Assembly: GCA_029215795.1 (NCBI GenBank)
Contig: JARDYH010000003.1
Span: 262,107,562-262,171,561, forward strand
DNA from: Anniella stebbinsi
Lineage: Eukaryota > Chordata > Lepidosauria > Squamata > Anniellidae
Reading direction: 5' to 3'
Length of the DNA stretch: 64,000 nucleotides
Shown here: positions 1 to 12,025 of the stretch, piece after piece
Layout of the letters: every line of letters begins with the position of its first letter
Position numbering within the stretch: the first letter of the stretch is position 1
Notes under the pieces: model-generated
The model's database searches: none
What the model saw: the letters and a program-made list of their open reading frames with translations, nothing else
What the model was told of the DNA's origin: nothing
Translations under genes and position numbers: made by a program

Positions 1-8
1 TGTACTGA

Positions 9-330
9 GAACATAAGAAGAGCCCTTCTACATCAGAGCAAGGGTCCATCTAGTCTACCACTTAGTCATCTAGTCTAGCTGGTCAACCAGCTGTTGATGG
101 GAAACCTACAAGCAAGCTATGCGTGCAAAACACCCTCCTACCCATGTTCCTCATCAACTGGTGTACATAGGCATACTGCCTCTGATACTGGGGGTAGCAC
201 ATAACCATCAGGACTAGAAGCCCTTGATAGCCTTCCCCTTCATGAATTTGTCCAATCCCCTTTTAAAGCCACCCAAACCAGTGGGCATCACTACAACTTG
301 TGGTAACAACTTCCAAGGTAGCGGTATTAA
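9..330 (-). mobile_element. CR1-like LINE 3' end, antisense
   Basis: The stretch opens with 'gaacataagaagagccc' and continues with text of the type 'atcag..caagggtccatctagt', which recurs in antisense at 25.36, 37.74, 40.98 and 51.30 kb and in sense at 15.4 and 45.8 kb. It is the reverse complement of a CR1-type 3' end whose tail is rich in TTCTTATG. It is non-coding, 5'-truncated and diverged. The family name comes from recall of amniote CR1 consensus structure, so it is inferred. Confidence 0.7.
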
Positions 331-627
331 AATGTTTAAAATGAAAGATAAAGAAAGAAATCACAAAATCCTGAACAACTATGTGATATAGGTGAGCCAA
401 ATATATTAAGATACACTTTCTGATGGGCTGACAGTATCACCAAAAAAAAAAAAAAGCATGATGATGTCAGATCATTCTATGCCAGCACATCAAGGCCTCT
501 GAGAGTATGTTTCTGTAGGGATGCGTATGAAGAGTTTGGAACCACAAGCATTCTCCATAAAGTCAAAAGGCCATATTGCTTTAGTGCTACTTCTTTTTTT
601 TATAAATGGTACTGCCTGGAACACCAA
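331..627. other. Unassigned AT-rich DNA
   Basis: No convincing ORF, repeat end or RNA structure was seen. Two short homopolymer runs (A near 444 and T near 593) are the only simple-sequence features. Confidence 0.5.
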
Positions 628-767
628 GGCAGGATCTACACTGCTGTTTTAAAGTGCTTTAAAGCGCTTCATAACAGTAGTGACAACTGTTGGGGCACAG
701 GACACACTCCAAAAAGTTGTCACTTTACTGTTTTAAAGCACTTTGAAGCAGCAGTGTAGATCCGCCC
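628..767. mobile_element. MITE family B copy 1 (palindromic)
   Basis: The left end 'ggcaggatctacactgctg' is matched in inverted orientation by the right end 'cagtgtagatccgcc'. The inverted similarity continues inwards through 'ttttaaagtgctttaaa'. The interior contains 'gtgacaactgttggggc', which is shared with the copies at 2.55 and 27.34 kb. No ORF is present, so it is a non-autonomous DNA transposon. CCAA occurs on both sides, but the exact target duplication is ambiguous. Confidence 0.75.
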
Positions 768-944
768 CAAGTCAGGTGGGACATTGAATTATAAGTATGA
801 TGCATTGTGGGATAGTCCTGACTAAACTTTGTTCCTTCTAAAAGGCCTTAGATGGACAGTCCCCACCACATAGATTGACATGGTAGCAGGATGAGTGAGC
901 CTTCCTGCTGTAAAAGCTGGAGTCCAGAGGGAAGGGGTTATTAA

Positions 945-945
<1 letters not shown>

Positions 946-986
<41 letters not shown>
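946..986. repeat. (TAA)n microsatellite
   Basis: About 13 uninterrupted AAT/TAA units. It creates spurious poly-Ile and poly-Tyr reading frames on the minus strand. Unlike other trinucleotide tracts in this window, no L2 3' end can be seen beside it. Confidence 0.95.
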
Positions 987-987
<1 letters not shown>

Positions 988-1845
988 CTTGAATTCTGTG
1001 TTCTTGGCATTTGCTACAAATACAGTTGCTTCCAATTTGCATTGTGAGGAAGCAGAACTATTTCCTTTGTAATTATGTGTACCTCAAAGTGATTGGCAGG
1101 GGAAAACAGGCTGAGCCGCTTGGTGACAGTGCACCTGCCTGCATGGTCTGCTGCAGAAGGGGGAACTGTCATGGGGTGGACACTGGCGCTGAATCCTTAG
1201 CTCTCCGAAAGGTGGTTGCCATGGATACAACCTAAAGATTGCCTTTGTTCGATACAAGGCTAAGCCTCTGGTTGCCTGGGAATCGGAATTAGGATCACAT
1301 TGCATTCAGGTGATGGGAATCTTTATCATGCAATCTGCCAGCCCAGGCATCACAACCTTGTTTTTGTTTTGTTGTCAAGGAGATGTTGGGACAGAGCCTT
1401 ACCTGGATGCCCGCACCAGGCCTTTCGTTCTACGCCAGGCATCACAGAGAGATGTCCACTAGTCCCCAGACTGAGCTATAGGCAGGTGTCAGAGGTGAGA
1501 CAGTGTCATGTCCTCTGGCCTCAACTCCAAGCTCGGATGAAGATATAGATGGGGACTTGCCCTGCACTCCTGCATCTTCCAGGCTGGAAGATGTTGGTTT
1601 GCCAGACTCCTTAGATTCAGAAGATACACTCCCCTGCCCTTCTCTTCTACAGTGCTCTGTCCATGGTGCTGACCAGGAATGCGAAAGAAATCCACTCTGT
1701 TTTTAAATCCACTCTGATTTTTTAAATCAAAACCATAAAATACAACTCAATCAAATATAGTTCAAAAGTTTAAAATTACACTATAAAATAAAAAATAAAA
1801 ACAAAATGTAACCTCACAGCAGTGCAAAGCTTTAAAATACAGTAA
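987..1845. other. Unassigned, apparently unique DNA
   Basis: Several short open frames exist on both strands, but none shows a recognisable domain, splice-site context or codon pattern. The last 150 bases are AT-rich. No repeat end was recognised. Confidence 0.5.
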
Positions 1846-1945
1846 TAGATCATAGAATTATAGAATAGGAAATTTGGAAAGGGCCTATAAGGCCATCGAG
1901 GCCAACCCCCTGCTCAATGCAGGAATCCACCTTAAAGCATATCTG
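1846..1945 (-). mobile_element. CR1 3' end, antisense, left part of a split copy
   Basis: 'catagaattatagaatagg' followed by 'ccaaccccctgctcaatgc' is the reverse complement of the CR1 3' terminus seen in sense at 2250-2340. The match stops near 1945. The same antisense element resumes at about 2341, so this is the outer part of a nested pair. Confidence 0.8.
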
Positions 1946-2340
1946 AAAGAGACTGAAAGAACTGGGCATGTTTAGCCTGGAGAAGAGAAGACTGAGGGGA
2001 GACATGATAGCACTCTTCAAATACTTGACAGGTTGTCACACAGGGCCAGGATCTCTTCTTGATCAACCCAGAATGCAGGACATGAAATAATGGACTCAAG
2101 TTACAAGAAGCCAGATTCCCACTGGACATCAGGAAAAACTTCCTGTTAGAGCAGTACGACAATGGAAACAATTACGTAGGGAGGTAGTTGGCTATCCCAC
2201 CCTAGAGGCCTTCAAGAGGCAGCTGGACAGCCATCAGTCAGGAATGCTTTAAGGTGGATTCCTGCATTGAGCAGGGGATTGGATTCAATGGCCTTATAGG
2301 CCCTTTCCAACTCTACTATTCTATGATTCTATGATTCTAT
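1946..2340 (+). mobile_element. CR1 3' end, sense, inserted in another CR1
   Basis: It reads 'ggagaagagaagactgaggg', then 'ccttcaagaggcagctggac', and ends in the tandem tail 'attctatgattctatga' typical of CR1. It is 5'-truncated and non-coding. It lies between two antisense halves of another CR1, so it inserted later. The left boundary is accurate only to a few bases. Confidence 0.8.
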
Positions 2341-2470
2341 GAAGGCCTCTACTGTGGAAGAGCCTACAACTTCCCTAGGTCATTGGTTCCATTGATGTAC
2401 AGCTCCAACAGTCAGGAATTGTTTCCTGACATCCAGCCAGAATCTGGCTTCCTGTAACTTCAATATAGAA
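2341..2470 (-). mobile_element. CR1 3' region, antisense, right part of the split copy
   Basis: 'aaggcctctactgtggaaga' and 'ccagaatctggcttcctg' continue the antisense CR1 that was interrupted near 1945. Confidence 0.75.
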
Positions 2471-2496
2471 TAATGTTAATCAGCACACAACCGCTA

Positions 2497-2498
<2 letters not shown>

Positions 2499-2537
<39 letters not shown>
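2499..2537. repeat. (AT)n microsatellite
   Basis: About 19 uninterrupted AT units. Confidence 0.95.
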
Positions 2538-2541
<4 letters not shown>

Positions 2542-2548
2542 TGGGGTG

Positions 2549-2733
2549 AACAGCCACACTAGTGCTTTATAGGGGTATTGAAGTGCAGTGACAACTGTTG
2601 GGGCCCATTGACACATCACATACCATATACTGCTTTCATACCGCTATATCCTGCTTGGAGTGACTCATGCCTTTTATATACCGCTTTCATGCCGCTTTCA
2701 TACTGCAATATCCTGCTGGGTATGGATGAGGCC
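2549..2733. mobile_element. MITE family B copy 2
   Basis: The sequence runs 'gccacactagtgctttata', 'gtgacaactgttggggc', 'tactgctttcataccgct', 'tatcctgctt'. The last two motifs recur further on. The same order is found at 27.34 kb and, inverted, at 12.06 kb. Its termini are more decayed than those of copy 1. No coding capacity. Confidence 0.7.
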
Positions 2734-2734
2734 C

Positions 2735-2875
2735 TGGCTTCAGTCAGAGCCAGTCAGAACTCTAAAGGAGCCATCCAGCACCTTGGAAGCTCCTCTGGAT
2801 TTCTGACTGGTTCTGAGTGGAACCCGGAGTAAATTCACTGCCCCACTGACATCGGAGCCACCAGCTTCCACTGGG
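2735..2875. mobile_element. MITE family G copy 1
   Basis: 'cagtcagaactctaaaggag', 'ttctgactggttctgag' and 'aaattcactgccccactga' recur at 40.02-40.14 kb and 43.92-44.12 kb. In the last of these the motifs are arranged as an inverted repeat. It is a non-coding dispersed repeat, and its superfamily is unknown. Confidence 0.6.
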
Positions 2876-5677
2876 GGGATTTATTTGTCTGTCAGTAGCC
2901 TGCCTGCCTGTCTCCCCCTCTCCACCAAAAACCAGTGCTGGATCACTTTCTTCAAACTGCACATGCTGGTTGCTGAAAACAAAGCATAGATGTCAAATCC
3001 TCAGTCTACTTCTCTGCCCCCCCACCGCCCACTTGAGTGTCTTGCCTCCCAGAGGACCCACAATCTCCATTTCACATTGCAGCATCTGCCACTGGCAAGG
3101 AAATGTGACAAGCTTCAAAACATTTCTCCTCCTTCAGAGTTTTCAAATTTTGAAGGACTGTCTGAAATTGCAGGTCATCTTCGTTCGAGTAAATGTGGCT
3201 CTCCTAAAGGGAATCAATGCTGAGCCAGGGAAAGATTGGGCAGTATTATTCAGAAACTTTTTCTGAAAAGGTTGAGTGCAGGCAGGAAGCTGCCATGTGG
3301 ATTTCAAAGGCTCCTTGTCAACCCACAGTCGTGCTACAACTTCTTTAAAAACGCAACCTTTAATTGCGTGTCCTGGAAAGCCCCTACCCCACCCCCAACC
3401 TCAATTATTTTTCTAAATTGCAGGCTCTGGAGATATATCTAGGTTTAGATATAGATACATGCACACGTTCATAAAGTAAAGCTAAAGCTAGGCTAATATC
3501 TAAATCTGATATTCCCTTTCATATTTTCTCTCCTCTTCTCTTGAACTTCTCCAGGTTGTGGGAGATCCTCTAGATCAAACCATCAGGAGAGTGCTTGCTC
3601 AAAGAGCGTAGATTAAGACTAAAGGCTGAATTGGCAATGTTGGAGGCTTTATTTTTGTTCTTAGGCCTACAGCTGGATATGGGATATGAAACCTCATTCC
3701 ATTGTAGAGACTGTTGTGCTTAGATGGTTTGGCTTTCCAAACAGGGGCAACAGATCTGTTAAAAATGATAGGATGTACCAAACTTAGAGGTCAATGCTAT
3801 GGTCCCTAGACAATATCTTGGGATCCATACATTTGTGCAGGAATCCACTGCCCCACACCATCTTAGTCAAAGCTCCCACATTGGAGGGCTTTCCCCAACA
3901 CTCCTGGTTCCACCAAGCCACCATAGAAACCTCTATGGCGCCTCCTTCTCAGAAGTGTGACCTCTGGAAGGGGGGAAATGTACTGTGTTGGAGGCATGGG
4001 TGGGAAGGGAGAGGCCATGGATTTAATATATCCAATGCTTTCTCAGCCCCTGGCTAGGGTATGCCCCCATTTAGGCCACCTTAAGACTTTTGCCCTATCA
4101 GATCTTATTGACAAGGCCTAGGAAGGAGCAGAGCCTTTAAAATAAGAGACTCAGCCCAAAAAGCGTAGGACTGTTTGCCTATTGCGGTACCTGCATTACA
4201 ACTTCCTCAGAAGCAGCACATTCTCATCACACCTAAACCATGTGATGGTTTGTTGCGATGTGCTCTCACTTCCCCTTTTCTTTTGTGGGTTGGTGTGACA
4301 TCTGAATGCAGCCAGAGAGGAAAAGGTTACCCCTGCTTTCTTTGTTACTCTTCCCTGCATGTTGATGCAGAAAATGGAAAGTTCTGGTTAGCAGCACCAA
4401 GCCAAGCTAGTGGCTACATCAAGGAGGGATACATCGAATTTGCATGACATTTCCTTTGGCTAGCAAACACATCAGATTTTGGAAGGGGTATGTTTTCTTT
4501 TCCAAGACAAGTCGATTCCTTCTCTTCCTCCCTCCCTCCCACCTTCCTCCCTCCCACCCCAATTTCATAGCTCAGACCCACAGGCTGTTTAATTTTCTTG
4601 CACGGACTTGGATGCTGTTAGTGTCTCTGCAGCATTATGTGGGTGATTTCTTATTCAATGGCTCAGGGTGACTCCAATCTATGTGAGCAGTTACTGAAGG
4701 GTTTTCATGATGTGACAGCCGAGTCAGCTAGCTGAATAACAAAGGCAGAGCCATCAACCTTGCATGGTGTGGGATGTCGAATTAGATTCGCAGGCAACAG
4801 CATCTATATTGCTGCAAGAAAAAGCTGCAGTTCATTAAGCCAGTGGGCGATGAGGTGATATGTGCTAGAATAGGGCTAGACAAGAATTTGCATTCTATTC
4901 ACACAGCAAGAAAATACATGAGCCAATGTTCTAGCAGAAATGCAGCAAAGCAAAGGAATGGATATAGAGCGGACCACCACACCCCATCATGGAATGACTT
5001 TGATGGTGTTTAAGTTACTTTTCGGACACCAGTAAGGATGCAAGAAACTGTCCATTTCCTTCCAATCTGTTTCACTTTTGCATGTTTTTTCCCATGATGC
5101 CATTCAATTTCTGCATTAATCTGATTTTAAAAAGATATATATATCAATATACAAATATTGTAAATAAATAAAACACATATCAGAATATGTAGTCTTGTAA
5201 TATACATTTCAGTGTATATTACAGTGTGTATTTTCTCTCAAGTACATATTTCAATGCATATTTGGAGTCATTGAAAATGCTAAGAACTGCATCACAACTT
5301 TGGGAGAGGTGTGACATCAGTGTCCAAATTCTGATCTGCACATTAGCCCAAGAGGTGTGTATCGAGTCCCTTTGTATAGGAATTTGAAAAGATCAAATTC
5401 CTATAGCATCCTACACAATCAGTCTAATATTGTTGATTGACCAATCATATGACTGTCTATTATCTGACCATGATCAAATATGGTCAAATATTCCACGAAG
5501 TCAAGAACGCTTTTGTGCAAATGACAGTCTGAGCTCACCAAATAGCAATGACAAGAATGAATTGTCCTTGTTTTCTAGTCCTGCAGGAGTCAGAGTCTCA
5601 CACATGCATACAGTCCTTAATTTAGGAGGAAGCACATACATACACACACACACAGCTGACTTTCAACTTCCCTAAGA
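2876..5677. other. Long stretch of mostly unique DNA
   Basis: No ORF of this stretch resembles a known domain. 5130-5290 is AT-rich with repeated 'acatatttcaatgcatattt'-like motifs. 5640-5652 holds a short (CA)n tract. The rest shows no clear transposon end, promoter or exon. Confidence 0.45.
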
Positions 5678-5975
5678 TAGGATGACCATATGGAAAGGAG
5701 GACAGGGCTCCTGTATTTTTAACAGTTGAATAGAAAGGGGAATTTCAGCAGGTGTCATTTGTTTGCATGCAGCACCTGGTGAAATTCCTTCTTCATCGCA
5801 ACAGTTAAAACTATAGGAGTATAGCTAGACTGACCAGATACAAAAGAGGGCAGGGCTCCTGCAGCTTTAACTGCTGTGATGAAGCAGGAATTTCATCAGG
5901 TGCTGCATGCTTACAAATGACACCTGCATTCCCTTTTCTATACAACTGTTAAAGATACACGATCCCTGTCACCCT
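5678..5975. mobile_element. Foldback MITE family A, copy A1 (subfamily II)
   Basis: It begins 'taggatgaccatatgg', and its second half is the reverse complement of its first half, giving a hairpin of about 300 bp with little loop. The diagnostic subfamily II interior is 'gcatgcagcacctgg'. A short deletion has removed part of the right end. The flanks 'ccctaaga' and 'cccttaga' match at 7 of 8 positions, which suggests an 8-bp target duplication. Confidence 0.85.
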
Positions 5976-6604
5976 CCCTTAGAGAACTGGTTCTGTATTC
6001 TCCCTTCCTGGTTAAGCTACATGACTAAGCTTGTATGCAGATGTCTCCAAAAGGGAATTAGGATTAATGTGCAGGCCAAATGGTTTCCAGCCTCATCCGC
6101 TTTCGTGGCATACCCCTTGACTACTGATTCCAGAAGGCTAAAAGACAAGCATGATTCCGGTAACACTGAGGAAAGTCCACCCATTCTGATTCCATTAAAA
6201 TTAGAGCCATGCCCAAATTGCCTTTCAAAATTGCTGTGAGCAGAGAAATTGGGGAAGGGGACAATTCTGCTGAATTTCTTTAGAGGGAGGAGCCACTCTC
6301 CAGTACTTCCTCATGGGTAGGGCTTACTATTTGTAGCGCAGAGTTGTAGCAGGGCTTCTTTCTTTTTCTCTGAGGTGTTTTTATTTTCTTGCACTACCAT
6401 TCTAAGGGGCAACAGCACTAATTGCTTTGGCAGCCTGGGCCCCATTTTGCATCCCCCACAATGCTCCATTCCTAATCTTGTTCTGGAGCTTCGTCGGGGG
6501 CAGGGAATGGGAAGGAACCAGTCACCACCCAAAAATAAAAATAAAAAAATGGTGAAGAAAATTGGGCGAAAACTCTGCAAAGTGGTGTTTTATTTCTAGG
6601 TGGT

Positions 6605-6607
<3 letters not shown>

Positions 6608-6634
<27 letters not shown>
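6608..6634. repeat. (TA)n tract, left half
   Basis: A TA dinucleotide run directly abutting MITE copy A2. The run resumes on the other side of the MITE, so the element inserted into a pre-existing microsatellite. Confidence 0.9.
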
Positions 6635-6636
<2 letters not shown>

Positions 6637-6950
6637 GGCTGACCATCTGAAAAGGAGGACAGGGCTCCTGTAACTTTAACAGTTGTAGAGAAAAGGGAAT
6701 TTCAGCCAGTGTCATTTGTATGCAATTAGTTCCTGGTAAAGTTCCCTCTTCATCACAACAGTTAAAGTTGCAGGCACTATACTAGAGTGACCATATACAA
6801 AAGAAGGCAGGGCCCCTGCAACTTTAACTGTTGTGATGAAGAGGGAATATCACCAGGAACTAATTGCATACAAATGACACTGGCTGAAATTCCCTTTTCT
6901 CTACAGCAGTTACAGTTACAGGAGCCCTGTCCTCCTTTTCAGATGGTCAG

Positions 6951-6954
<4 letters not shown>
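6635..6954. mobile_element. Foldback MITE family A, copy A2 (subfamily I)
   Basis: A complete 320-bp copy running from 'taggctgacc' to 'ggtcagccta'. The two halves are near-perfect inverted repeats containing 'gcaattagttcctgg' and its complement. It lies inside a (TA)n tract, so its target duplication cannot be read. There is no ORF with a transposase motif. Confidence 0.9.

Positions 6955-6980
<26 letters not shown>
6955..6980. repeat. (TA)n tract, right half
   Basis: Continuation of the TA run interrupted by MITE A2. Confidence 0.9.
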
Positions 6981-6984
<4 letters not shown>

Positions 6985-8649
6985 AAAACCTTTCTGAGAA
7001 AAATGTATTCTGGGTTATTTTCCTTATTATTATTTTGTTTCTTGCTCAGCTCTAGTTCTCATTCTCCAGGGTTCAGCACCTGCCTCAGAGTCTTCCAAAA
7101 GTTAAATTTCTGAGGTGATTTTTTGGATACATCTTGTATTTAGTACAGATATTGATTTTAAAAAACCACTCCTCCCTTGCAAGTCCTGCAGCAGGTATGA
7201 AGGGGGGGACAGTGTTTGTGTCCAGGCCTAGGGAAATGGTGATGCTAGTACTGTGCCAAAATATGTCCTCTAATTTCCTGAAACTTTTCTTCCCTTGTGA
7301 AAGAGGTTTCTATTTTCCTACCTCATTCTCAGAATATCCTATTTTGGATGCCTTTTAGTGGTGTTTTCGAGTTTCCCTTATCACAGCAAGGTGGTTGCGG
7401 TTGCGGTTTGTGTGTTTTCTTCCTAGTACACATCTCTCCATTGTTCTGCATCCTCCCAGGCTGCCTGTGCTTCCTGATATAAGAAAAAACCCTGTGGGAG
7501 AAGGTCCCTCATGATGTCTTCCCCTGAGAAGCCTGTGCCACCTGTCATGCATGCTTTGAATGCATGGAGCAGGACATCTAAAGTTCTCTGTCTTTCGGTG
7601 TGTGTTCTGAATATCGCTGTATATTTATTGCATTTTAATGTTGTCTGTATTAGCATTTTATGATTACCCAGTTCAGGCAGCAGGAAGAAAAACCAGTACG
7701 TTTAAATTAATAATTACCCCCTTTTGGCTGTGCTCAGTACTATTAATTAAAAGCATGTGTTTTTAGAAGGAGGTACTGAGCCTTTATTAGCACCTGTTGT
7801 CAACTGCTGAACTGATTTGATTTTAAACAGGACATTATTTCGATTCTGGCTGAAACAAGGAATTATGCAATCTCCAGTCTCCAGAGATAATTCAGCTATT
7901 TGACTGTAAATCAGGGGGGTGGGGGAGCAGTGCCATAAGAGACTAAATTTTGCATAGTGGTTTGAAATAAGCAGCCAGATCTTTAGTTGCAGGGATCTAA
8001 TATACAGACAGACAGCACTAAAGAAAAAGAAAACCAAACAAAATCTAAGCTATGTTAAAATGAATGTTGGGGAGAGGTAGGAGAGTTAAGAGCTATAAAA
8101 AGAGATTTATCAGGGAGATGAAATTGAACTATATGGATTCATCAATAGTACATTACAAGCTGGGATGCTCTCCCTACCCCCTACCCCCAGATCCGGTGCA
8201 ATAGATCTAAGGACATAAGAGAATAGACATCTTTTAAAAAAACACTGAAGAGGCAAATGCAATTTATATAGTACACAAAAGGCATCAGAATGCCGGTTTA
8301 ATTTAAGTTACTAGTAAAGGTTTCATGAGTTTTAGGGCTATACCTGCTTTGGCTTTTTCTGATTGTACATTCCAGAACAAAACAGGAACAATAACTGAGG
8401 TCTCCACCATCACACATGGTCTTTCAAATCAGGATTCCACATCCATGTTTTATTCTGGGAAAGCTGGGGCCAGAAAAGACATTTCTTTCAATGTGAGTGT
8501 AGCTGCTAAGTCTCCTTTTTATTTTTACACTAGAGTAGGTTCAGAGGAGCCCAATCCAGATCCTAAGAGCCCCCCCCCCATGCAAAGTCCAGATCAGAAG
8601 CCCTATGCCTACTCTAGAGTAAAAATAGGGACAGGGAGAAGAAGAAAAC
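6981..8649. other. Unassigned DNA
   Basis: No recognisable gene. 8511-8632 has a weak inverted repeat built on 'actctagagta'-like ends and may be a decayed palindromic element. A C homopolymer lies near 8570. Confidence 0.45.
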
Positions 8650-8922
8650 AAGGGCAGGATCTACAGTACTGCTTTATAGTGGTATTGAAGTACACTGACA
8701 ACTGTACATCTTTGCACTTCCCCCACCCCCTCTTTCTCTTGCGCACGCGCGAGAGAGAGACAACGGGACAACGGAGGCAGCCGTGAGCTGGCAGCAGGAG
8801 AACAGAACGGCGTGAGTGGGGGAGAAGGAGAAGGAGAAGGAGAAAGTGCAGCTGACATCTTTGTACTTCCCCCACCCCCTTTCTCTCTCACGCGTGCGCG
8901 AGAGAGAGACGACGGGACAACT
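8650..8922. mobile_element. MITE family B-like left end with duplicated GC-rich hairpin
   Basis: It starts with the family B end 'gggcaggatctacagtact'. A segment of about 65 bp, with 'cttcccccaccccct' and an alternating 'gcgcacgcgcgagagag' hairpin, then occurs twice in direct orientation (about 8707-8774 and 8858-8922), separated by a purine-rich (GGAGAA)n stretch. The right family B terminus is not seen. L2-A follows at once. Confidence 0.55.
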
Positions 8923-11900
8923 TAGGGCAATTGAAATGTGTCTGGGAGCACCAATATCTGTTGTGTGGAGCAGAGGGAGATATGGCGATAGCAGGGCGAA
9001 ATGCCTTACAGGGGAAGGAGGGATGGATATCTAACACTCATCTTACCTTCCAGTTGCCCTGCTACCCCAGGGATCTTGGGGAACAATCCAGGCCACCCAC
9101 AGAACCTTTCCTTGCTCCTATGCAATGCCAGGTCAGTTAAAAACAAAACAAACATAATCTTTGACCTCCTCACAGAAGAGGAGGCTGACCTGGCATGCTT
9201 CACGGAGACCTGGCTGGGAGATGACAGTGGCCTGACATGGGCTCAGGCTCTCCCAGCTGGGTACTGTGTTAGTGAGCAGGTGAGGGAAAGTGGGCGGGGG
9301 GGGGCGGAGTAGCTGTGGTCTACAAAAACTATCTTAACCTGACCAGACATCCTGTCCGGGAATTGAATCACATTGAGTGTGTGTACCTGAGTCTGAAGAC
9401 TAGGGATTCTGTTAGTGTACCGGCCTATCAGACTCCCTGGCCGAGCTCACGGAACTGGTCTCGGAGCTGGTGTTGAATTCGCCCAGGCTTTTGGTCCTGG
9501 ATAACTTCAACATCCCATTCGAGGCCGGTTTGTCAGGTGGCGCTCGGGAGTTCATGGCATCCATGACAAACATGGGCCTATCCCAATTAGTCTCTGGACC
9601 CACACATTCACCAGGTCACACCCTCGATGCTGTTTTCAGTTCTGAACAGACGGATCTGTGGGTGGAGGTATTGAATACCTCCGAATTGTCATGGACAGAT
9701 CATTTTCTGGTCAGGGCTAGTATCACGGCTACCACCCGCCCCTGCAGGGGTGGCGGACCTATTAAGATGGTCCGCCCTCGAAGGCTGATGGATCCTTCTG
9801 GATTCCAGAAAGCCTTGGAGGGTTCTATGGCTGGTATCATCGACGATCCTGTAGAAGCCCTGGTCAATAGATGGAATCAAGACCTAACTAGGGCTATCGA
9901 CACGATTGCCCCCAAACGTCCTCTCTGGCCTAATAGGGTGCCCTGGTATACAGAAGACCTCAGGGCGTTGAAGCGGAAAGGACGACGACTGGAGCACTGA
10001 TGGCGGAAAACTGGACTTATATCCGACAAGACACGACATAGAGAACATCTTCGTTCCTATGGGGTGGCAATACGTGCAGCGAAGAAAGCTTTCTTCTCTG
10101 TGTGCATTGCATCTGCGAATTCATGTCCAGCAGAACTGTTCAGGGTGGTGAGGGGACTAACCCAGGCACCTTCTCCCCTGAATCCGATTTTAGAGCCTTC
10201 GGTAGTTCGCTGTGATGCCTTTAACGATCATTTCTCAGATAAAATATCTCGGATAAGAGCCGACTTAGATGCCATTGTTATAGCAGAGGCTGACAGTGGA
10301 GTGTCCAGTGACTCCGTGAGTAGGATTACACTTGATCAGTTTCAGTTGGTGAGTACCGAGGACGTGGACAAGGTACTTGGATGTGTGAGGAGGACGACTT
10401 GCCCTCTCGATCCCTGCCCTTCTTGGCTGGTCGTCCAAGGAGGAGACGCAGTTAGATCATATTTACAACATATCATTAATGCATCTCTTAGGGAGTGGAG
10501 TTTTCCATCATGTTTAAAAGAGGCGGTGGTAAGGCCACTTCTAAAAAAGCCCTCCCTGGATCCCCTGGACTTTAATAACTACAGGCCAGTATCAAATCTT
10601 CCATTTTTGGGCAAGGTGATTGAGAGGGCAGTTGCCTTCCAACTCCAGGCAGTCTTGGATGACACTGATTTTCTAGACCCATTTCAAACTGGCTTCAGAG
10701 CAGGATACGGAGTTGAGACCGCTTTGGTCGCCTTAGTGGATGATCTACGCCTTAGTATTGACAGGGGGAGTGTGTCCCTGCTGGTACTTCTGGACCTCTC
10801 AGCGGATTTCAATACCATTCACCATGGTATCCTTCTGGAGCGCCTGGGGGAATTGGGAATCGGGGGCACTGTGCTTCAGTGGTTCCGATCCTAACTCTCG
10901 GGCAGGTTCCAGATGGTGATGCTTGGGGATAGCTGCTCTTCAAAAAAGGAGTTGCTATGTGGTGTACCACAAGGTGCCATCCTTTCCCCAATGCTGTTTA
11001 ACATCTACATGAAACCGCTGGGTGAGATCATCCGGAGGCATGGGGCGGGGTGCTATCAATACGCTGATGACACCCAAATATATTTCTCTATGCCTTCGAC
11101 AACATCGTCAGCTAAGGATAGTATGTCTCCTCTGAATGAATGCTTGGAGGCGGTAATGGGCTGGATGAGGAAAAACAAACTGAAGCTGAATCCAGACAAG
11201 ACGGAGGTGCTTGCTATCAAAGGCCCCAACCTGGGTCTGGAGGTGTGTCAACCAGTTCTGGATGGGGTTACACCCCCCCTGAAAGATTGTGTTCACAGCT
11301 TGGGGGTACTCCTGGATCCGTCGCTCCAAATGACAGCTCAGATTGATGTGACGGCCAGGAGTGCCTACTATCAGCTTCGGCTGATACGCCAGCTGCGCCC
11401 CTTCCTAGAGTTGGAAGACCTAAAGACGGTAGTGCACGCGCTGGTAACTTCGAGGCTCGACTTCTGCAATGTACTGTACATAGGGCTACCTTTGTGCCTA
11501 GTCCGGAAACTTCAACTTGTTCAAAATATGGCAGCCAGGTTGGTCACCGGTACACCTAGGGGTGATCACATCACACCAGTTTTAAAATCACTTCATTGGC
11601 TGCCAATGAGTTTCCGGGCAAAGTATAAAGTGTTGGTTATTACCTTTAAAGCCCTACATGGTTTGGGTCCAGGTTACCTGCGGGATCGCCTTCTCCCGTA
11701 CAATCCGCCCCGCACACTTAGGTCCTCTGGGAAGAACTTACTCAAGTCAGCCAGAACTAGGCTGACGAGTGTTACCCAGAGGACCTTCTCTTCCATCGCT
11801 CCCAGACTATGGAATGGTGTGCTGGAGGAGGTTAGACAAATTAGCAGTCTTCATGAATTTAAGAGAGTCATGAAGACTGCTCTCTTCCGACAGGCCTATC

Positions 11901-12025
11901 CAGATGAATTTTAAGATGTTTTTAATTATGTATTTTTTCTTGTTTTTTTTTTTAAATTTTAACTGTTGTGATTTTTGTGTTTTATATTGTTGTTGTTCCC
12001 CGCCTCAATCCGGAGGGAGAGGCAG

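Noticed and set aside
8325..8786. 153-residue open frame
   Set aside because: It crosses a C-run, a weak inverted repeat and a MITE-like end. No domain or splice context is visible.
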